NCBI GenBank assembly: GCA_945833895.1
Contig: CAMAGQ010000056.1
Span: 1 to 9,858 of the forward strand
DNA length: 9,858 nt
Origin: an uncultured bacterium
GTDB lineage: Bacteria; Cyanobacteriota; Vampirovibrionia; Gastranaerophilales; Gastranaerophilaceae
Direction of reading: 5' to 3'
Shown here: piece after piece, positions 6,243 through 9,858 of the stretch
Layout: each line of letters opens with the position of its first letter
Numbering within the stretch: position 1 is the first letter of the stretch
Position numbers and translations under genes: made by a program
Notes under the pieces: generated by a model
Told to the model about the DNA's origin: nothing
The model's input: only the letters and a program-made list of their open reading frames with translations
Database searches by the model: none

Positions 6243-7529
6243 TTAATTAAACAAAATACCAACGATACAAGCCGACATATAGCAGGTCAAAGTTCCGCAA
6301 ATCAAAGCCCTAACGCCAAGTCTTGCAAGGTTTTTACGCTGATTTGGTGCAAGTTCGCCAATACCGCCGAGAAGAATTGCAATTGAACCTAAGTTACCAA
6401 AACTGCAAAGGGCAAAACTTGCAATCAAAAATGACTTTTGAGAAAGTTGTACCGCAGGATTTGTCAAATCCATATACGCAACCATTTCATTAAGAACCAA
6501 TTTAGTTCCCATAAGCCCGCCGACAGTAGTCGCTTCGTGAAGAGGAACACCCATTGCAATCGCAAACACCGCAAAGATTTTACCCAAAATCATCTTCAAT
6601 GAAAGTTGAGTTAAATCAAAGCCGATAGAAGTCAAATTGAAGTGTAAATATTTAACAATAATATTACCAAATCCGCCCAAGAACCAATCAATCATAGCAA
6701 CAAGTGCAACAAGTGCCAATATCATTGCCACAACATTTATACCGACTTTCATACCCTCGGAAGCCCCTGAAGATATCGCATCAAACACATTGACATGCTG
6801 TCTGTTACGTTTACTTACGGAAATTTTAAAATCTTTGCTTGTTTCAGGGTCGCCTGTTTCAGGATAGATTATTTTAGAAATTACCAAAGCCCCCGGAGCA
6901 GCCATTACTGATGAAGCAAGCAAATACTCGGCAGGAATCCCCATTTTGATATAAATCGGCATGATTGAACCCGAAATACATGCCAGTGAACCCGCCATTG
7001 AAGCCAACAATTCAGAGCGTGTTAAATTAGCCAGATACGGTTTTATCATAATCTGAGCAACAATCTGTCCGACAAACGCACTTGCTACATTTGATAATGC
7101 CTCAGCTCCGCTCACATCAAGGAGTTTGTTCATCCCTTTTCCCAAAATCGCAACAACCCTCTGCATTATTCCGTAATGATACAAAATATTTACCAATATC
7201 ATCATGAATATCATTGACGAAATTAATTGAAGTGCAAAAATTGCTCCGCCGTGATTTAAGAACATTTCGCCGAACTTTTCGTTCATCAAGCCGCCAAACA
7301 CGAACTCCCCGCCCTGACAAGCAAAAACAAGAAGTTTTTGTATAAATTTACCAATTAACTTGAACAATTCCTGCCCGAATTTAACCTTAAAAATAAAAAC
7401 AGCAAGCACAACCTGTAACAAAAAGCCCATACCTACCGTTTTATAATTTATCAATTTTTTGTTATTTGACATAAAATATGCAATTGCAAAAATTAAAACT
7501 ATTCCGAAAATACCAATAAATCTACTCAT
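6243..7529 (-). CDS. CNT-family (NupC-like) nucleoside transporter with variant substrate motif
   Basis: A 428-residue, strongly hydrophobic inner-membrane protein of the concentrative nucleoside transporter family, which imports nucleosides with Na+ or H+. Family landmarks, in order: an opening IGIFGIVLIFAIAYFMSNNK segment, LINYKTVGMGFLLQ, GAEALSNVASAFVGQ (141-155), IKPYL and TRSELLASMAG in hairpin 1, GIPAEYLLASSVMAAPGAL (198-215), YPET, GVPLHEATTVGGLMGTKL then NEMVAY (347-352), and FALCSFGNLGSIAI (372-385). The ribose-contacting E348, N379 and S382 equivalents of V. cholerae CNT are present, but the usual base-binding GQTEAP is GQIVAQ (154-159). The substrate may therefore not be an ordinary nucleoside. 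ATG 7529 has AAGGG (7535-7539) 5 nt upstream and gives the normal N-terminus; an upstream in-frame TTG (7622) would read through a terminator and is rejected. Confidence 0.9.
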   Translation of the reverse strand: MSRFIGIFGIVLIFAIAYFMSNNKKLINYKTVGMGFLLQVVLAVFIFKVKFGQELFKLIGKFIQKLLVFACQGGEFVFGGLMNEKFGEMFLNHGGAIFALQLISSMIFMMILVNILYHYGIMQRVVAILGKGMNKLLDVSGAEALSNVASAFVGQIVAQIMIKPYLANLTRSELLASMAGSLACISGSIMPIYIKMGIPAEYLLASSVMAAPGALVISKIIYPETGDPETSKDFKISVSKRNRQHVNVFDAISSGASEGMKVGINVVAMILALVALVAMIDWFLGGFGNIIVKYLHFNLTSIGFDLTQLSLKMILGKIFAVFAIAMGVPLHEATTVGGLMGTKLVLNEMVAYMDLTNPAVQLSQKSFLIASFALCSFGNLGSIAILLGGIGELAPNQRKNLARLGVRALICGTLTCYMSACIVGILFN

Positions 7530-7534
7530 ACTTA

Positions 7535-7565
7535 CCCTTATACATAAAACTATGTTTTTATTATA
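7535..7565 (-). promoter_or_regulatory. Putative promoter and RBS of the nucleoside transporter
   Basis: A perfect TATAAT (7560-7565) on the minus strand predicts a start near 7553 and a 24-nt leader ending in AAGGG (7535-7539), 5 nt before the ATG. No good -35 is found at normal distance; TTGATG (7578-7583) is only 12 nt away and lies in the loop of the upstream terminator. The leader also contains a small ACATA/TATGT inverted repeat (about 7542-7555). Confidence 0.4.
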
Positions 7566-7566
7566 C

Positions 7567-7595
7567 AAAAAAGAAGCCATCAAGACTTCTTTTTT
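7567..7595 (-). terminator. Rho-independent-type terminator of the TPR gene
   Basis: A perfect 10-bp inverted repeat, AAAAAAGAAG (7567-7576) and CTTCTTTTTT (7586-7595), with a 9-nt loop, lies 33 nt after the stop of the TPR gene. Read on the minus strand the stem ends in CTTCTTTTTT, giving the U-run. Only two pairs are G-C, so efficiency may be modest. The hairpin is symmetric and could also act on the plus strand. Confidence 0.55.
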
Positions 7596-7628
7596 GATAA
7601 AAATGTGATAAAAGTTAATCAAATGCTT

Positions 7629-9035
7629 TTACTTTTTACAAAACAACGACATAATTTTGTCAATCAAACCGGTATCTTCAGACTCACCCGCAAGGTTTTG
7701 AAGTTTATCCAACTTATGCTGAGCCATTTTGCGTTCGGTTTCATCTGTCGTCAATTCAAGATATTTTGTATAAGCATCAATTGCGTTTTGCTTTGATTTT
7801 ATTTTTTCATAAGCACCCGCAAGTCTTTTTAACGATTCTAAGTCGCGTTTATCAGCAACATACAAGGCTTCCAAGTAATCTGTCTGTTTATGATAATCTC
7901 CGATACTTTCTCTATAATCCGCAAGTTTTCTCAAGGCTTCTTTGTTTTTAGTATCAATTTTAACGATTTTTTCGTAATACTCTGCGGCATGGTTAACCTC
8001 TCCGCTTTCTGTAAGCATATCCGCAAGAGTAAACAATACATTAACGTCTTTGTCGCTCAATTTAACGGCATGCAAAAAGTCATTCACCGCTATATCACGA
8101 TTACCGCGGAGCATATTGTATCTGCCCCAGTTCAAATGAGAATTGTACTCGTCATGCTTTTCGTCGTAAATCAAGGCTTTCATCTGATAAGTCAACGGAG
8201 AATTCGGCTGCCTTTTGTTAAATTCTTCAACCAGTTCTAAAGCCTTATCGTAATCCTTTGCAGAATAATAATACTGTGCCATAAGAGTGTAATATCTTGG
8301 AACTTCTTTATAGGCATCAGGCAAATTAAGAAGTTTATCGTTCGCATCCTGCAGTTTACCCTGTTCTAGCATACATTGGATTTTCAAAAGTTCGTCTTTT
8401 GTGTGCTCAATTGCCTGCTCGCTATCCCCGCTTTTCAAATAAACAGCGGCTAAAGCCTCACTGATTCTATCGTTATCATAGCCTTTTTGTTTTGCACGAT
8501 TTAATACATAAATAGCACTTGAATAAGCCTCATCTTGAAGATAAATATCAGCAAACTGTAAAAAGACCTCTTCTGGAACATTGTCATGCTCTAAAATAAG
8601 GTTAAATTCATCAATCGCCTTTTCTTTTTTACCTGTATTCAAATACAAATTGGCAAGGGTTAATCTTGTCATAACTTGCCCCATATCATCCTCAGGACAA
8701 CACGTTAAAGCCTTTTTAAAATCATTGATTGCAAATTCTAACTTACCCTCAAGTGTGTTTTTATTTCCACGGTACACATAATATTTGTACCTGTCTGTAT
8801 CTTCATAAATACGCATCAACTGCTCAAACGCAAGCGTGTTTGACGGTTCAATCTGCAAAATTTCATAATAATATCTCGCAGCCTCTTCCGGTTGTTCAAG
8901 AATTAAAGATAAATGCCCTAAACGCTCTAAAATGCCTGTGTCCGTTTTATCTTGTTCGTATTCTTTTTTATATTCTTCAAGTGCTTGCTCGTATTGTTCA
9001 TTCGCTTCAAATTGCTCAGCCAACTGTAAACTCAT
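7629..9035 (-). CDS. Tetratricopeptide-repeat protein of unknown function
   Basis: A 468-residue acidic protein built almost entirely of TPR-like helical hairpins. Clear units include residues about 2-35 (QYEQALEEYKKEYEQD), 36-65, 95-115 (AINDFKKAL), 124-150 (LANLYLNTGKKEKAIDEFN), 155-182, 190-212 (ALAAVYLKSGDSEQAIE), 247-277 (YYYSAKDYDKALELVEEF), 315-327, 332-365 (LADMLTESGEVNHAAEYYEK), 366-395 and 400-430. There is no signal peptide or transmembrane segment, so it should be cytoplasmic. It ends in a Gly/Glu-rich linker and a short hydrophobic-basic segment, GLIDKIMSLFCKK (456-468), that could be an amphipathic membrane- or partner-binding helix. TPR arrays bind peptides or other proteins, but no enzymatic domain is fused and the neighbours do not suggest a pathway. 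The ATG at 9035 has a strong AAGGAG (9044-9049). It appears monocistronic, with its own promoter and terminator. Confidence 0.9.
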   Translation of the reverse strand: MSLQLAEQFEANEQYEQALEEYKKEYEQDKTDTGILERLGHLSLILEQPEEAARYYYEILQIEPSNTLAFEQLMRIYEDTDRYKYYVYRGNKNTLEGKLEFAINDFKKALTCCPEDDMGQVMTRLTLANLYLNTGKKEKAIDEFNLILEHDNVPEEVFLQFADIYLQDEAYSSAIYVLNRAKQKGYDNDRISEALAAVYLKSGDSEQAIEHTKDELLKIQCMLEQGKLQDANDKLLNLPDAYKEVPRYYTLMAQYYYSAKDYDKALELVEEFNKRQPNSPLTYQMKALIYDEKHDEYNSHLNWGRYNMLRGNRDIAVNDFLHAVKLSDKDVNVLFTLADMLTESGEVNHAAEYYEKIVKIDTKNKEALRKLADYRESIGDYHKQTDYLEALYVADKRDLESLKRLAGAYEKIKSKQNAIDAYTKYLELTTDETERKMAQHKLDKLQNLAGESEDTGLIDKIMSLFCKK

Positions 9036-9069
9036 TTATTTCACTCCTTAATACCCTAAGTCTGTCGAA

Positions 9070-9098
9070 ATTATAACATTAAATAAACTAATATACAA
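9070..9098 (-). promoter_or_regulatory. Extended -10 promoter of the TPR gene
   Basis: On the minus strand, -35 TTGTAT (9093-9098), a 17-nt spacer and a perfect -10 TATAAT (9070-9075) preceded by TGT, i.e. an extended -10 (TGnTATAAT). The predicted start near 9063 gives a leader of about 27 nt with the AAGGAG ribosome binding site (9044-9049). This is one of the two best promoter matches in the window. Confidence 0.6.
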
Positions 9099-9109
9099 AT
9101 TTATTTGTA
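9094..9109. repeat. Perfect 7-2-7 palindrome over the -35 (possible operator)
   Basis: TACAAATTTATTTGTA is a perfect inverted repeat with 7-bp arms around TT. It covers five of the six -35 bases of the TPR promoter and extends upstream, a common placement for a dimeric repressor or activator site. AT-rich DNA yields such palindromes by chance more often than mixed DNA, so the operator role is inferred only from its position. Confidence 0.4.
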
Positions 9110-9133
9110 AGGAAGCGGGATTTGTTAAACTAT

Positions 9134-9161
9134 GAGATCCTGAATCAAGTTCAGCATGACC
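9134..9161. repeat. REP-like palindromic element after pth
   Basis: The core CTGAATCAAGTTCAG (9140-9154) forms a 5-bp stem with a 5-nt loop, extended after one mismatch by an AT/AT pair, and is flanked by GAGATC on one side and CATGACC on the other. From memory this closely resembles a short palindromic intergenic element (GTCATnCTGAACTTG..TTCAGnATCTC type) found dispersed in many unrelated bacterial genomes. It lies 18-46 nt after the pth stop codon and could also stabilise or end that transcript. Only one copy is seen here. Confidence 0.45.
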
Positions 9162-9179
9162 AATGAAAATATAAGAATT

Positions 9180-9737
9180 CTAGTTATACAAATTTTGAGC
9201 CTTGCTAATCCCGTTTGCAAAATAATATTCTACGGCTTCAACTGATTTTTTTATAACAGGTTTTAACAATTCTAACTGCTCCGCCGTAAAGTTTTGCAGA
9301 ACAAAAGCCTCTGAAGGTATCGGAGGCTGAGGTCCAATACCGATTTTGAGCCTTGCAACATCTTTCGTTCCCAAACATTTTATAACGGATTTTATCCCGT
9401 TATGTCCGCCATCAGAACCGTTTGCCCTAAATCTCATTTTCCCCGTATCAAGCGACAAATCATCATAAATAATTATCACATCACTTACAGGAATTTTATA
9501 ATAATTCATGACTAACTGAACCGCTTCGCCTGACAAATTCATATAAGTTGTCGGTTTTATCAGCATATATTCATCAGTTCCGTCTTTGTAACGAGTTAGA
9601 AAACACTTCAAGCGTTTTTCTTCCTTAAATGAAATTCCCTTTTCAACTGCAAACCTGTCAATCGCCATAAATCCTGCATTATGTCTTGTGAAACAATACT
9701 TATCTCCGATATTTCCCAAACCTGCGATTAATTTCAT
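9180..9737 (-). CDS. pth: Peptidyl-tRNA hydrolase
   Basis: Cleaves the ester bond of peptidyl-tRNAs released from stalled ribosomes, recycling tRNA; cytoplasmic and normally essential. The 185 residues are standard. Motifs: GLGNIGDKYCFTRHNAGF (6-23), in which the usual GNPG proline is Ile; KPTTYMNLSG (61-70); YDDL (91-94); RFRANGSDGGHNGIKS (102-117); and IGIGPQPP (132-139). The residues matching E. coli N10, H20 (catalytic), N68, D93, H113 and N114 are all present as N9, H19, N67, D92, H112 and N113. The ATG at 9737 has AAGGA (9744-9748) 6 nt upstream. The common partner gene for ribosomal protein bL25 is not seen in the 121 nt available upstream; that stretch is AT-rich and shows no gene and only weak promoter-like boxes (e.g. 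TTGATA, TAAAAT). Confidence 0.97.
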   Translation of the reverse strand: MKLIAGLGNIGDKYCFTRHNAGFMAIDRFAVEKGISFKEEKRLKCFLTRYKDGTDEYMLIKPTTYMNLSGEAVQLVMNYYKIPVSDVIIIYDDLSLDTGKMRFRANGSDGGHNGIKSVIKCLGTKDVARLKIGIGPQPPIPSEAFVLQNFTAEQLELLKPVIKKSVEAVEYYFANGISKAQNLYN

Positions 9738-9858
9738 AAACAGTCCTTTTTATTCAAATTACATCATATTTAATATTTTAACCTAAATAAAAATTACCAA
9801 AATGGAATATCAACTGTATGCTTAACAAAAAGATAAGTAATTATTAAATTATAAAAAA

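Noticed and set aside
7530..7622. N-terminal extension of the nucleoside transporter from a TTG at 7622
   Set aside because: The extra 31 residues cover the terminator hairpin, the -10 box and the ribosome binding site and do not match the family N-terminus.
7890..8240. Open frame on the plus strand opposite the TPR gene (also 8729-9076)
   Set aside because: It is a shadow of the TPR coding frame, with no ribosome binding site that stands out and no family resemblance.
9738..9858. Start of another gene, or a tRNA, upstream of pth
   Set aside because: The 121 nt are AT-rich with stops in all frames over short distances and no cloverleaf or T-loop (GTTC) signature.
1..9858. A defence system, prophage, CRISPR array or biosynthetic cluster
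   Set aside because: Every gene is accounted for by housekeeping, transport or single-domain families. No array of direct repeats, integrase, transposase or toxin-antitoxin pair is visible.

Overview
All ten protein-coding genes in this window lie on the minus strand, so transcription runs from high to low coordinates. The DNA is AT-rich, roughly 35-40 % GC by eye, with short intergenic gaps and vegetative-type promoters (TATAAT-like -10 boxes). An RND efflux pump implies a diderm cell envelope. Low GC, the diderm pump and the absence of any gene that points to one group suggest an uncultured-type host-associated lineage. Gastranaerophilales (Vampirovibrionia/Melainabacteria) is my best guess at low confidence, because nothing here is a decisive lineage marker.

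From right to left (5'->3' in coding direction): pth (peptidyl-tRNA hydrolase, 9737-9180); a spacer with a dispersed-type palindromic repeat and a good promoter; a 468-residue TPR protein (9035-7629) followed by a hairpin terminator; a CNT-family nucleoside transporter (7529-6243) with its own promoter; ribF (6203-5301), whose -10 box sits so close to the ATG that the mRNA may be leaderless; an exported PilZ-domain protein (5217-4561); a compact ilvD-uppS-rdgB cluster (4504-1540); and a membrane fusion protein plus the start of its RND permease (1478 to beyond position 1), with a promoter inside the 3' end of rdgB.

Functionally this is mostly core metabolism and maintenance: recycling of stalled peptidyl-tRNA, flavin cofactor synthesis, branched-chain amino acid synthesis, the undecaprenyl carrier for cell-wall precursors, nucleotide-pool cleaning, nucleoside uptake and drug or solute efflux. 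I see no mobile element, CRISPR array, toxin-antitoxin pair, defence island, tRNA or rRNA, and no obviously new multi-gene system.

The most interesting points are molecular. The CNT transporter keeps the ribose-binding residues but has lost the Thr-Glu of the nucleobase-binding GQTEAP motif. A PilZ protein with both c-di-GMP motifs intact carries an apparent signal peptide. ribF has a perfect -10 exactly placed for leaderless transcription. A perfect 16-nt palindrome overlaps the -35 of the TPR gene. A short pair of competing hairpins covers the ribosome binding site of the efflux operon.
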